A stretch of DNA of 54,484 nucleotides from Verrucomicrobiota bacterium (GTDB lineage: Bacteria > Verrucomicrobiota > Verrucomicrobiia > Opitutales > Opitutaceae): the NCBI GenBank assembly GCA_018239675.1, contig JAFEGX010000132.1:1-54484 (forward strand), written 5' to 3'. The translations under genes were made by a program, and so were the position numbers. The notes below the pieces were generated by a model. The model did no database searches and was not told where the DNA came from. It saw nothing but the letters and a program-made list of their open reading frames with translations. The stretch's first letter is position 1. Each line of letters begins with the position of its first letter. This document shows positions 1 through 11,061 of the stretch, piece by piece.

Positions 1-935
1 CGCGTGGTGGCGAGGGCCGCGCCGGTGCGGCCGTCGAACACCGTGAGGTATTCGGGCCCGCGCAGGATGCGGCCCTCGAGCGCGGCGGCAAAGCCGGTCG
101 GCGTCCGGACGGCGCCGGTGGCGTCGGTCGAGCTGACGGTCGGTCCCGCCGGCTCGCGCCAGTCGGCGTTCGGGTCGCCGATCACCCTGCCCTGGCCGTC
201 GACCGTGCCGTCGGCGGTCTTGCAGACGACCTCGGCCCGGCCGTCGCCGTCAAAGTCGTAGACGAGGAACTGGGTGTAGTGCGCGCCCTCGCGGATGTTG
301 CGGCCAAGGTGGATTGTCCAGAGCAGCGTGCCGTCGAGCTTGTAGGCCTGGAGGATCGGTGGATCCGTGAGCCCGGCCTGGGAATTGTCGTGGCCGCGGC
401 CCGCCTGGTGGAGGACGATTTCGTACTGCCCGTCGCCGTCGAGATCGCCGACCGAGCCGTCGTTGGGCGCGTAACCCCGCGGAGTCTGCAGGTGGATCGA
501 GTGGTAGGGGAGGGGCGGGACGCCGGCCGGGAGCGTGAAGCCCGCGTCCGCGGGGCCCTCGACGCCCTGCACGACCGGGCGCACGGTGTAGGTGGTGGCC
601 CGCTCGAGGTGGGCGCCGGCGTCGAGCAGCCACGTCGGGCCCGCGAGCGGGGCTGCGTTGAGGTGCATGGTGGCGGGCTCGGACGGCGGCGGCGGACCAA
701 ACTGGCCCAGCTGCTCGGCCCCGGCTGCGGGCGCGGCCGTGGTGCGGTACACATTGTAGGCGGTGCCGTCGGGGTCCGAGGCCAGCAGCCGCCAGCTGAC
801 GTACACCTTGCCGTCCGGCTGGTGCACCGCGACCACGCCGCGGTCGAGGTGCTCCATCGTGGGTGCGGCTCGGACCGAGGCGGTCACCACAGCGAGCGCG
901 ACCACCAGGAAGGTGAGCCGGGGGTAATCGGGCAT
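1..935 (-). CDS. Rhamnogalacturonan lyase, PL11 family (partial, cut by window edge)
   Basis: This protein would cleave the rhamnose-galacturonate backbone of rhamnogalacturonan I by beta-elimination outside the cytoplasm. About 311 residues are visible; the C-terminal part lies beyond position 1. It begins with a signal peptide (MPDYPRLTFLVVALAVVTAS then VRAA), followed by a fibronectin-like stretch with a YVSWRLLASDPDG motif. The PL11 propeller then starts, with Asp-rich calcium-binding loops such as GDLDGDGQYEIV and VYDFDGDGRAEVV and the CKTADGTVDGQG segment that is characteristic of the family. The ATG at 935 gives the signal peptide. It is transcribed away from a rhamnose-type ABC operon across a 242-base divergent region, which fits co-use of its product. 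The missing C terminus prevents any statement about completeness. Confidence 0.93.
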   Translation of the reverse strand, partial: MPDYPRLTFLVVALAVVTASVRAAPTMEHLDRGVVAVHQPDGKVYVSWRLLASDPDGTAYNVYRTTAAPAAGAEQLGQFGPPPPSEPATMHLNAAPLAGPTWLLDAGAHLERATTYTVRPVVQGVEGPADAGFTLPAGVPPLPYHSIHLQTPRGYAPNDGSVGDLDGDGQYEIVLHQAGRGHDNSQAGLTDPPILQAYKLDGTLLWTIHLGRNIREGAHYTQFLVYDFDGDGRAEVVCKTADGTVDGQGRVIGDPNADWREPAGPTVSSTDATGAVRTPTGFAAALEGRILRGPEYLTVFDGRTGAALATT

Positions 936-1177
936 GGATGAAGCATGGCCACGAGGGGCGGAGCCGCGAGCGCCCGGCACTCGGACAGTTCATGCCGACA
1001 GCGGTGCTCGGACTGTCAGCGACTCGGACGAATGGCAGCGTGGCGGGCGCTGCGCCACACGTGGGCCGACGCCGGTCGCGGCTTGCCACCGCGCCGACCG
1101 CCCTCCTCCCAACTCATCCCTTCTTCCTCCCACCTTGGGTCGCACCCCCCTCACCGGCGCAACCGCAGCCGGCACCC
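936..1177. promoter_or_regulatory. Divergent intergenic region between PL11 and the ABC operon
   Basis: This 242-base region must hold the promoters of both divergent units. It contains an inverted pair GACAGT (near 983) and ACTGTC (1012-1017), and the second arm belongs to the candidate motif ACTGTC(A/T)G found in two other upstream regions here. A pyrimidine-rich stretch lies at about 1098-1135. I cannot assign clear -35 and -10 boxes. Confidence 0.35.
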
Positions 1178-2368
1178 ATGAGCGCCACCTCGCCCCGTCC
1201 CCGTCTCGCCGTCATCGGCATTTCCGGATACGGCAAGATCCACCTTCAACTCGCGCGCGAATGCCGCGACCATGGCGAGGCCGACCTGATTGCCGCCGTG
1301 GTGATCAACCCGGAGGAGGAGGTCGCGAATGTCGCGGAGCTGCGGTCGAAGGGCTGCGCGATCTATGCCGACTACGCCGAGATGCTGCGACGGCACGCGG
1401 GCGAACTCGACCTGTGCCTGATTCCCACGGGCATCCACTGGCACGTGCGCATGACGATCGCGGCGCTGCAGGCGGGGGCGAACGTCTTGGTCGAGAAACC
1501 GCTCGCCGGCTCCACCGACGGCGTGGCGGCGGTGCAGGCGGCCGAACGCGCGGCGGGCAGGTTCGTCGCGGTGGGCTTTCAGGACTGCTACGATCCCGGC
1601 ACCCAGTCGCTCATGGCGGCGCTGCAGGCGGGTCGGATCGGCGCCATCCGGTCGGTGCGCTTTCTCGGGGTCTGGCCGCGGCCGCGGGCGTATTTCCGCC
1701 GCAACAACTGGGCGGGCCGGCTCCAGGTGGACGGCGTCGCGGTCCATGACTCGCCGCTGAACAACGCCTTTGGCCACTTTGTCATGCTGAGCCTCCTGCT
1801 GGGCGGTGTCGCGGCGGATGAGCTCCGCCTGCGGCCGGACGAGGCCGAGCTCTTCCGCGCGCATGCGATCGAAAGTTTCGACACGGGCGTCGTGACCTTT
1901 GCGACGGCGCGCGGAGTCCGGTTCTGGCTGGGCGCGAGTCACGTGAGCGCGAAGGCGATCGAGCCCGAGATCTGGGTCGATGGCACCGCGGGCCGGGCCG
2001 GCTGGCGCTATGAGGACGAGGCGTGGCTGGTCGACGGCGCGGGCCGGCGCGAGGCGTGGCCGGTGCTCGACCAGCATGCGACCCGGCGGCTGATGATGGC
2101 GGCGGCGCTGCGGCGGCTCCGCGAGCCGGACGCGCCGATCTGCACCACGGAGCAGGCCGGGCGCCACACCGCGCTGATCGAGCGGATCCACCGGGCGGCG
2201 CCCGTGGTGCCGTTCCCGCCCGAGCAGGTGGAATGGGTGGGGGACGAGGAGCGCACCTCGGTGCCGACCTTTCCCGGTTTGACGGAAGCGATGCAGCGGG
2301 CGTTCGCCGCCCAGGGTTCGCTGCGGGCGGCGGGTTTCACGCTCGCCACCGGAGTCAATCGCGCTTGA
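1178..2368 (+). CDS. Gfo/Idh/MocA family oxidoreductase
   Basis: This is a probable NAD(P)-dependent sugar or inositol-type oxidoreductase of 396 residues. The N-terminal Rossmann fold is marked by the GISGYGKIH turn near residues 13-21, and the family's conserved EKP follows in NVLVEKPLAG. The C-terminal half has the alpha/beta domain with GRIGAIRSVRFLG. The ATG at 1178 was chosen because the Rossmann strand begins about nine residues later; an 80-residue upstream extension in frame has no family character. It has no signal peptide, so it acts in the cytoplasm. It lies 57 bases ahead of the ABC ATPase gene and is probably the first gene of that operon. The context points to metabolism of an imported sugar such as L-rhamnose, but the substrate is inferred. 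Confidence 0.88.
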   Translation: MSATSPRPRLAVIGISGYGKIHLQLARECRDHGEADLIAAVVINPEEEVANVAELRSKGCAIYADYAEMLRRHAGELDLCLIPTGIHWHVRMTIAALQAGANVLVEKPLAGSTDGVAAVQAAERAAGRFVAVGFQDCYDPGTQSLMAALQAGRIGAIRSVRFLGVWPRPRAYFRRNNWAGRLQVDGVAVHDSPLNNAFGHFVMLSLLLGGVAADELRLRPDEAELFRAHAIESFDTGVVTFATARGVRFWLGASHVSAKAIEPEIWVDGTAGRAGWRYEDEAWLVDGAGRREAWPVLDQHATRRLMMAAALRRLREPDAPICTTEQAGRHTALIERIHRAAPVVPFPPEQVEWVGDEERTSVPTFPGLTEAMQRAFAAQGSLRAAGFTLATGVNRA

Positions 2369-2425
2369 GTGGGGCGTGCCGGTCGGCGCGTGCCCCGTCG
2401 TCGGCGTTGTCCCCCGCGATCGGTC

Positions 2426-3930
<1,505 letters not shown>

Positions 3931-3934
<4 letters not shown>

Positions 3935-4869
3935 GGCGCCACGCCCGGGAGCTGGGAGTCACCGCGGTCCTGCTGGCGATCCTCGCCACGCTCGCGCTGG
4001 TGGCGCCGGCCTTCTACCAGACGGCGCCGTTGCGCTCGCTGCTGGCCCGGGAGGCGCCGACGCTCGTCGTGGCCTGCGGCATGGCGCTGGTGATCATCGG
4101 CCGCCAGATCGACATCTCGGTGGGTTCGCAGTTCTCGGTGTGCAGCGTCGCGGCCGGCCTGCTCGCCGCCGCCGGCTGGCCCACTGCGCTGGCGGTCGCG
4201 GCGGCGGTGGCCATCGGCGCCCTCTGGGGCGCGATCAATGGCGCGCTGGTCGCGGGCCTGGGCCTGCCTTCGATCGTCGTGACCCTGGCGACGATGGTGA
4301 CACTCCGCCAGGGCTTGAATCTGGCGCGGCAGGGTGAATTCGTGAACCTGCCCGACCAGGTCCAGTGGCTGGGCCTGAGCCAGACCGCGGGCCAGACCCT
4401 GATCCTGCTCGTGGCCGGCGCGGTGCTCGTGGGGCTGGCCTGGGCGCTGCGCTCGCTGGCGGCGGGCCGGCACATCTACGCCGTCGGCAGCGACGCGGAA
4501 GCGGCGCGGCTTGCGGGCCTGCGGCCGCGCCGGGTCACGTTTGCGGTTTTCCTGCTGCTGGGGGCCCTCACCGGCCTCGCCGCCGCGATGAACCTGATCC
4601 AGTCTCCGCAGGTCCAGCCGCTGGTCGGCAGCGGGCTCGAGCTGAAGGTCATCGCCGCCGTCGTGATCGGCGGCGTCGCCATCTCGGGCGGCCGCGGCCA
4701 GCTCTGGGGCGTCCTCGCGGGCCTGCTGCTGCTGGCCGTGATCTCGCCGGCGCTGACGCACCTGCGCATCGAGGCGTACTGGGAAAAGGCCATCCAGGGC
4801 GCGATTATCCTGCTCGCGGTGGTCACCGAGGGCCTGCGCCGGCGCGCCGGCGGAAAGGGGGCCGGGTGA
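3931..4869 (+). CDS. Sugar ABC transporter permease 1, CUT2 family (RhaP-type)
   Basis: This 312-residue inner-membrane permease has about nine to ten hydrophobic segments. It carries family features such as the IGRQIDISVGSQFSV segment after the second helix and VIGGVAISGGRGQLWGVLAG near the C terminus, which match the BPD_transp_2 fold of ribose, xylose and rhamnose importers. It starts with GTG at 3931 inside the TGA stop of the ATPase gene (GTGA), so translation is probably coupled. It would pair with the next permease to form a heterodimeric channel, as in the RhaPQ transporter. Confidence 0.93.
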
Positions 4870-5879
4870 GGCGCGCCGGCGAATTTCTGCGCGGGGCGCT
4901 GCGGCGGCACGAGGTGCTGCTCCTGCTGGTGCTCGTCGTGGAGTGGGGCCTGTTCTACCACTACGGCACGACGGTCAACCGCCGCGGCGTCGTGGTGGGC
5001 TTCGGCACGCTCGATCGCCAGTTCGACGTGCTCCGCCACTCGTGCGAAATCGGCCTGCTCGCCCTCGCGCTGACGCCGGTGATCCTGACGGCCGGCATCG
5101 ACTTGTCGGTGGGCTCGCTGCTTGGCCTCTGCGCGGTCGTGTTCGGCCAGCTCTGGCACGACGCCGGGCTTCCGGTCGGGGCCGCGGCGGGGCTCACCCT
5201 GGTCGCCGGCGCGCTGGGCGGCGCGGTGAACGCGGGCCTGGTGGCCGGCCTGCGCCTGCCGCCGCTTATCGTCACGCTCGGCACTTATTCGCTGTTCCGC
5301 GGCCTGGCGGAGGCCCTGACACGCGGGGCGGTGACGTACACGGATTTTCCCGCGGGCTTCCTGTTCCTCGGGCAGGAGCGGTGGCTTGGGCTGCCGACGC
5401 AGGCCTGGGTGTTTCTCGTCGCGGCCGCCGCCATCGGCGTATTGGTGCACCGGACGGTGACGGGAAGGGCCTTCCGGGTGCTGGGCTTTGCGCCGGAAGG
5501 CGCGCGTTACGCGGGCCTGGCGGTGGGCCGGACCCTGGCGATCGCCTATGTCCTTGCCGGAACCGTGGCTGCCGCCGCCGCGCTGATCTACACGGCGCGC
5601 ATCGGCCAGGCGAAGGCGGACGCCGGCACGGGCTACGAACTCTACGCGATCACGGCGGTGGTCCTCGGCGGCACGAGCATCTTCGGCGGGCGCGGGAGCG
5701 TGCCTGGGACGCTGCTGGGCGTCGCGGCGATCGCGGTCCTGAAGAACGGACTGGCCACGATTCCGGCGGTCATCCGCCTGAATGCGGCCGAGGAGATGGC
5801 GGGGCTGCTGACCGGTGCGCTGCTGCTGTTGGCGCTCGCGCTCGGCGCGCTCGGGCAGGCGGGAAAAGTTGAGGGTTGA
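4866..5879 (+). CDS. Sugar ABC transporter permease 2, CUT2 family (RhaQ-type)
   Basis: This second BPD_transp_2 permease has 337 residues. It has a charged N terminus, a first helix beginning VLLLLVLVVEWGLFYHYG, the family segment LTAGIDLSVGSLLGL, and the C-terminal VVLGGTSIFGGRGSVPGTLLG. It is paralogous to the preceding permease but clearly diverged. The GTG start at 4866 overlaps the previous stop as GTGA. The junction sequence (an A3-G5 run then CCGSGTGAGGCGC) is almost the same as the one between the ATPase and the first permease. It is cotranscribed with the importer. Confidence 0.92.
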   Translation: MRRAGEFLRGALRRHEVLLLLVLVVEWGLFYHYGTTVNRRGVVVGFGTLDRQFDVLRHSCEIGLLALALTPVILTAGIDLSVGSLLGLCAVVFGQLWHDAGLPVGAAAGLTLVAGALGGAVNAGLVAGLRLPPLIVTLGTYSLFRGLAEALTRGAVTYTDFPAGFLFLGQERWLGLPTQAWVFLVAAAAIGVLVHRTVTGRAFRVLGFAPEGARYAGLAVGRTLAIAYVLAGTVAAAAALIYTARIGQAKADAGTGYELYAITAVVLGGTSIFGGRGSVPGTLLGVAAIAVLKNGLATIPAVIRLNAAEEMAGLLTGALLLLALALGALGQAGKVEG

Positions 5880-5942
5880 AAGTTTCCGGGTCCCCGGGAT
5901 TTCTTGCGCGCACCGGGCCATGTGCCCCAACCCCGCTTCCCC

Positions 5943-6923
5943 ATGATGCCGCGTCGTCTCCTCCCTGTGCTCTCCGCTTTCCTTGGGCTGGCCCTGGCCG
6001 CGAGCGCCGCCGACTCGCGGCTCGTGGTGGCGCTGATGCCGAAGGCCAAGGGCAACGCCTATTTCATCTCGGTGAAAGCCGGGGCCGAGCGGGCGGCGAA
6101 GGAGCTGGGCGTCGACCTGCTGTTCGACGGCCCGGCGGACACAGACGCCGCCAAGCAGAACGAGATCGTCGAGAACTGGATCACGCTTGGCGTGGACGTG
6201 ATCGCCGTGGCGGCCGAGAACAAGGAGGGCATCGCGACCGCGCTGCGGAAGGCGCAGCGGCAGGGCATCAAGGTGCTCACCTACGACGCCGACACGCTCC
6301 CCGATGCACGAAGCTTTTTCGTCAACCAGGCAACGCCGGCGGGCATCGGCAACCGGCTCATGGACGAGGGCGCCCGCCTCTGCGCCGGCCAGGGCGAATT
6401 CGCCATCATCACCGCGACCCTCACCGCTGGGAACCAGCGGGAGTGGATGAAGTACATCCAGGCGCGGCTTGCCGAGAAGTACCCCGGCATGAAGCTGGTC
6501 GCGGTCCGGCCGTGCGACGACCTCAAGGACCGGGCGCAGTCCGAGGCGACGGCGTTGATGAGCGCGTATCCCAACCTGAAACTGATCATGGCCATCTGCT
6601 CGCCCGCGGTGCCCGGCGCGGCCGAGGCGGTGAAGCAGGCGGGCAAGGTGGGGCAGGTGAAGGTCACGGGCCTCGGGCTGCCCAACGAGAACCAGCGGTA
6701 CGTGAAGGAGGGCGTGACGGGCGCGGTGATTCTCTGGAACACCGACCATCTCGGCTACCTCACCGCGTACGCGGCGGTGGCGGTGGCGCGCGACGAACTG
6801 AAGCCCGGGGCGAAGACCTTTCACGCCGGCGCGCTCGGTGATTTCCAGGTGGTCGGCGACAACATCCTGCTTGGCCAGCCCTTCGTGTTCACGAAGGAGA
6901 ACATCGACCAGTTCAATTTCTGA
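5943..6923 (+). CDS. Sugar ABC transporter substrate-binding protein (RhaS/LsrB-like)
   Basis: This 326-residue periplasmic binding protein delivers sugar to the permease pair. It has a signal peptide (RRLLPVLSAFLGLALAASA) with likely cleavage before ADSRL. The Periplasmic_binding_4 fold follows, with LMPKAKGNAYFISVKAGAE at the first strand, AAENKEGIATALRKA, and the C-terminal LGLPNENQRYVKEG and LWNTDHLGYL segments that recall rhamnose-binding RhaS and autoinducer-2-binding LsrB. Two tandem ATG codons (5943 and 5946) can start the signal peptide. It follows the second permease by 63 bases, and its terminal position differs from many operons in which the binding protein comes first. Confidence 0.92.
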   Translation: MMPRRLLPVLSAFLGLALAASAADSRLVVALMPKAKGNAYFISVKAGAERAAKELGVDLLFDGPADTDAAKQNEIVENWITLGVDVIAVAAENKEGIATALRKAQRQGIKVLTYDADTLPDARSFFVNQATPAGIGNRLMDEGARLCAGQGEFAIITATLTAGNQREWMKYIQARLAEKYPGMKLVAVRPCDDLKDRAQSEATALMSAYPNLKLIMAICSPAVPGAAEAVKQAGKVGQVKVTGLGLPNENQRYVKEGVTGAVILWNTDHLGYLTAYAAVAVARDELKPGAKTFHAGALGDFQVVGDNILLGQPFVFTKENIDQFNF

Positions 6924-7173
6924 GCCGGCGTCGTGCGCGGGCCGGAATCCGGCGCGAGGCAGTTCGCGTCATCGGACTGTCTGACGGTCGACACGTTGTC
7001 ATCGTGCGAGGCGAATAATCTTATCCTCGCTGTCGATCCGGCGCGATCCCCAGTCCGTGCGCCGGGCTTCCCCCAACCACCCAAGCCCCTGACTTCACCC
7101 CAGACCTTTTGCCGGCCCGCGTTGGCCGTGACCCCGTCGTTTTACCGCCCCAGCAAACCTGACTTGTCCAACC
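6924..7173 (+). promoter_or_regulatory. Intergenic region upstream of the TonB receptor
   Basis: This 250-base gap has no gene. It holds ACTGTCTGAC at 6976-6985, repeated ahead of the symporter gene at 15689. Just downstream are TTGTCA (about 6996-7001) and an AT-rich AATAATCTTATCC stretch that could be promoter elements, although the spacing is not canonical. The remainder is C-rich leader sequence. Confidence 0.35.
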
Positions 7174-10100
7174 ATGACCCCGAAACCCACCCAGCCCCAG
7201 TCCGGACGCCGACCGCTCGCGCTGTCCGTGCTCGTCCTTCTGTTCGCCTCACCCCTGGCCGCGCAAGATGCCAGGCCCACGACGGCGGTGCCATCGCCCG
7301 AGGCGGAGCGCGCCGCCGCGAAGGAGCAGGCGGCGGTCAAGGTCGCGATTGAAAGCGAGCCGGCCGCGCCCAAGCAGGACGAGATCGTCACGCTGAGCCC
7401 GTTCCTCGTGCAGCAGTCCAGCAAGGACATCGGCTACTTCGCCGAGAACACCCTCGCGGGCAGCCGGCTCAACACCAAGATCAGCGACCTCGGCTCCTCG
7501 ATCACCGTCGTGACCAAGCAGCAGATGGTCGACACGGGTTCGGTGAACATCAACGACGTGTTCATGTACGAGGCCAGCACCGAGGGTGCGAACACGTTCA
7601 CGCAGACGGACGTGAGCCGCAACGGCATCCCGCGCGACACGATCGCGGGCTATTCGTCCGACCAGGGCGACCCGTCGACGCGCAACACCGCCAACCGCGT
7701 GCGCGGCCTGGCCGCCCCGGATTCCGCGCAGAACAACTACCCGTCAATCTCCCGCATCCCATTCGACGCGTACAACACGAACACGCTCGAGATTTCCCGC
7801 GGCCCGAACTCCCTGCTCTTTGGCACGGGCAGCCCCGCGGGCATCGTCAACCAGTCGACGGCGCAGGCGGTGCTCAACAAGCAGCAAACGCACGTCGAGG
7901 CCCGCGTCGGCAGCTGGAGTGACGAGCGCGAGGCCTTCTCGCACAACCAGCCGCTGATCGAGGACAAGCTCTCGATCTACGTCGCCGCGCTGCAGAATTC
8001 CACGGGCTTCCGCCGGAAGCCATCCGCCGACCTCACGCACCGCCAGTACGGCGCGATCACGTTCCAGCCGTTCAAGAAGACCCGGCTGACGGCGAGCATC
8101 GAGCACTACCGGAACTTCAGCAACGCCCCCAATTCCCAGACGCCGCGCGACTATGTCTCCGAGTGGCTGCGCGCCGGCCGGCCGGGCTATGACCCGCTCA
8201 CCCGCAGCGTCACGATCATGGATTCCGGCGCGGTCATCGGGCCGTACGTCACGTCGACCGCCTCGCCCGGCTACACCGCCGGCATGATCGTGGGTAACCC
8301 GGCGATCACCCAAGCTCCGACGGCCACGGTGCCGAACGCCCAGTACATCCCGGGCATCCAGTTCGGCGTCACCGGCAGCGCGCGCACCGCGGTCTACACC
8401 AACCAGGGCCAGGTGCTCTACACGACCGCCGTCACCGGCACGCCCTTTACCACGCTCGTGGCGCCGTACACCGCCTACAACGCCCCGGCCGCGGGTTCCC
8501 GCACGCCCGCGCAGTGGATGGTCGCCGACCGCCGGCTCACGTCCTCGATCGGCCCGGTCGCCCCCGCCGGCTACGGCGGCTGGATCCAGCCCGCGTCGAC
8601 CAACAAGGCGATCTACGACTACGAGCACATCAACCTGCTCCAGATGAACTATGGTGACTACGACGGCCGGACCTACAACGTCGAGCTTCAGCAGGAGATC
8701 CTCCCGAACCTCAACTTCTCGGCCGGCTGGTTCCGCCAGCTGCTCACCGCGGTGGAGAACTACACGGTGTCGAACGCGAACGCGATCACCACGATCTACG
8801 TCGACACCAACATCAACAACATCGACGGCTCGCCGAACCCGTACTTCGGCAGCCCGTTCCTCGCGGACATCTCGCCGGACACGTTCAAGACGCCCGAGAC
8901 GAATGACAATTTCCGCGCCATGCTCGCGTACGACCTCGACCTGACGCAGGAAAAGGGCTTCCTCCGCTTCCTCGGCCACCATCGCCTCGTCGGACTCTGG
9001 AGCGACCAGGAGGCCGAGCGCAGCACCTTCCGCTACCGCAATACCTTCGACGGCGGCGACATTCGCTACCAGGCCAACCCGGCCACCGCCGGCGCGATCA
9101 TCGCGAACTCGGGCATCACGCGCGTGTTCTACGTCGGCCAGGACAAGAACGGCGTTGTCCAGTACGCCCCCGGCCGCCTCGGCCAGCCCGGCTACGGCGG
9201 ACCCGACGAGAGCCCTGTCCGCACCTACAACTGGTCGACCGGCCAGTGGGAGAATTCCACGCTGCACATGTCGCAGCAGCTCTTCTACGCCGGCGCGTAC
9301 GGCCTGATCCAGAAAAACATCGCCGGCAAGAGCTTCGCGATCACCAGCTCGTTCTGGGACGACCGCATCGTCACCACCTTCGGCTGGCGCAAGGACGACT
9401 ACAAGGCCCGCCAGACGAACGTCAACGGTCTCACGACCGCCGACCTCTACGTCAACGGCATCGCGATCGACCCGGGCTGGACCTATCACCGCCTGACCGA
9501 CTGGTACCGCCTCTCGGGCACGACCCGGACCGCGGGCGCCGTGGTCAAGCCCTACCGCTGGAGGTCCGGCGAGCTCCAGTTCCACTACAACCAGTCGGAC
9601 AACTTCAATCCGCCGTCGGGCATCCCGATCGACTTCTACGGCACCCCGCTCCCGAAGTCCACGGGTGACGGCAAGGACTACGGCGTTGGTATCACCGCCT
9701 TCGACGGCAAGCTTGTCGCCCGCCTCAACTGGTTCACGAGCACGAACGAGAACGCGCTCGCGACGGCCGCCACGACCGCGATCGGCCGCGTGTCCCGCAT
9801 GGACACGTCGTCGTTCCGCTCATGGGCGGACTACGTCGTCCGCATCCGCAACGGCCAGGATCCGACCAACGCGAACTTCGCGAACAACACCGTGTTCCCG
9901 CTGACCACGGCGATGAAGAACGAGATCGCGGCCCTGATGCAGGTTCCGAGCTACGACAACTGGCCGCCGGCCAACATCAATGGCACCCAGACCAACGAGG
10001 CCAAGGGCGAGGAGCTCCAGCTCATCTACAACCCGAAGCGCAACTGGAACATCAAGCTCACCGCCTCGAAGATCAAGGCGACCTACCAGGACGTGGCCCC

Positions 10101-10776
10101 GCAGATCGACGCCTGGGTCGGCGACGCCAACACGCAGGGCACCCGCATGTACGTCTGGCAGCACGCCACGGCACCCGACATGCCGGCGCTGATCACGCTC
10201 TCGAACGGCACCCCGGTGTCGCTGCAGAACTTCTGGACCGGCTACGGCTTCAACGCCGACGTCCGGCTTTCGAACGCCACCAGCAGCAACCCGAGCTGGA
10301 CCAGCTCGAGGGGCTTCTATGAGGCGGCCGTCGCCACCGAGATCAACGTGGCGAAGGCACTGCAGGGCAAGACGGTGCCGAACGACCGCGAGCTCCAGTA
10401 CAGCATCATCTCGAACTATGCGTTCGAGGACGGGAAGCTCCGCGGCGTGGCCATCGGCGGCGGCTGGCGCTGGGCCCAGCGCGCGATCGCCGGCTTCTAC
10501 GGTGACGCCACCAAGAAGGACTCCAGCGGCAACATCGTCGCGTCCGACCTCGCTCGCCCGATCTATGTCCCGGCCGAAGGGCACCTCGACCTCTGGGCGT
10601 CCTACAGCCGGAAGGTTTTCAACAACAAGGCCGTGATGAAGATCCAGGTGAACATCCGCGACGCGCTGGAGAACGGCAAGCTGCAGCCGATCGCCTTCAA
10701 CCTCGACGGGTCCGCGTTTGCCTACCGCATCATCGACCCGCGGCAGTGGTACGCCTCGACGTCGTTCGACTTCTGA
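7174..10776 (+). CDS. TonB-dependent outer-membrane receptor
   Basis: This 1200-residue receptor should import oligosaccharides or another ligand across the outer membrane using TonB energy. It has a signal peptide (LALSVLVLLFASPLAAQ) and a TonB-box-like stretch (DEIVTLSPFLV) at about residues 68-78. The plug domain starts at NTLAGSRLNTKISDLGSS, and the long beta barrel ends in aromatic RQWYASTSFDF, with the terminal Phe expected for outer-membrane insertion. There is no SusC-type carboxypeptidase-like N-terminal domain and no SusD gene beside it, which is usual for Opitutaceae receptors. It lies just downstream of the rhamnose-type ABC operon and is followed by a strong terminator. The ligand is inferred to be a rhamnogalacturonan fragment. 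Confidence 0.95.
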   Translation: MTPKPTQPQSGRRPLALSVLVLLFASPLAAQDARPTTAVPSPEAERAAAKEQAAVKVAIESEPAAPKQDEIVTLSPFLVQQSSKDIGYFAENTLAGSRLNTKISDLGSSITVVTKQQMVDTGSVNINDVFMYEASTEGANTFTQTDVSRNGIPRDTIAGYSSDQGDPSTRNTANRVRGLAAPDSAQNNYPSISRIPFDAYNTNTLEISRGPNSLLFGTGSPAGIVNQSTAQAVLNKQQTHVEARVGSWSDEREAFSHNQPLIEDKLSIYVAALQNSTGFRRKPSADLTHRQYGAITFQPFKKTRLTASIEHYRNFSNAPNSQTPRDYVSEWLRAGRPGYDPLTRSVTIMDSGAVIGPYVTSTASPGYTAGMIVGNPAITQAPTATVPNAQYIPGIQFGVTGSARTAVYTNQGQVLYTTAVTGTPFTTLVAPYTAYNAPAAGSRTPAQWMVADRRLTSSIGPVAPAGYGGWIQPASTNKAIYDYEHINLLQMNYGDYDGRTYNVELQQEILPNLNFSAGWFRQLLTAVENYTVSNANAITTIYVDTNINNIDGSPNPYFGSPFLADISPDTFKTPETNDNFRAMLAYDLDLTQEKGFLRFLGHHRLVGLWSDQEAERSTFRYRNTFDGGDIRYQANPATAGAIIANSGITRVFYVGQDKNGVVQYAPGRLGQPGYGGPDESPVRTYNWSTGQWENSTLHMSQQLFYAGAYGLIQKNIAGKSFAITSSFWDDRIVTTFGWRKDDYKARQTNVNGLTTADLYVNGIAIDPGWTYHRLTDWYRLSGTTRTAGAVVKPYRWRSGELQFHYNQSDNFNPPSGIPIDFYGTPLPKSTGDGKDYGVGITAFDGKLVARLNWFTSTNENALATAATTAIGRVSRMDTSSFRSWADYVVRIRNGQDPTNANFANNTVFPLTTAMKNEIAALMQVPSYDNWPPANINGTQTNEAKGEELQLIYNPKRNWNIKLTASKIKATYQDVAPQIDAWVGDANTQGTRMYVWQHATAPDMPALITLSNGTPVSLQNFWTGYGFNADVRLSNATSSNPSWTSSRGFYEAAVATEINVAKALQGKTVPNDRELQYSIISNYAFEDGKLRGVAIGGGWRWAQRAIAGFYGDATKKDSSGNIVASDLARPIYVPAEGHLDLWASYSRKVFNNKAVMKIQVNIRDALENGKLQPIAFNLDGSAFAYRIIDPRQWYASTSFDF

Positions 10777-10827
10777 AGTCACCAGGATTCAGCCCGGTTC
10801 TAGTTTGGTTCAATCGGTAGGGTACCT

Positions 10828-10859
10828 GCTCCCCCGCCTCCCGGCGGGGGAGCTTTTTT
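10828..10859 (+). terminator. Rho-independent terminator after the TonB receptor gene
   Basis: A perfect 11-base stem GCTCCCCCGCC (10828-10838) pairs with GGCGGGGGAGC (10843-10853) around a TCCC loop and is followed directly by six T residues (10854-10859). It lies 52 bases after the receptor stop codon. Confidence 0.93.
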
Positions 10860-11061
10860 CTGCCGGGCCCGGAGCGTACAAGGGAAGCGATGCGCTTAAC
10901 CGAGGGCGGAGAGCAGAAAGGAGGCTATCCAATCTTACCTCGGCTCCAGCGCGTGATCCGCGCGCGCTCGTCTGCGCTCCTCTTGGATTCCGAATTCCAG
11001 AAATCGAATTACGAAGTTTTCCGCCTGCATCCCGCCGCGCCTTGGGCTAACACTCGCCCCG

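Noticed and set aside
10801..10830. tRNA-like string near GGTTCAATCGG
   Set aside because: No acceptor stem or anticodon arm can be folded around it; it is just upstream of the terminator.
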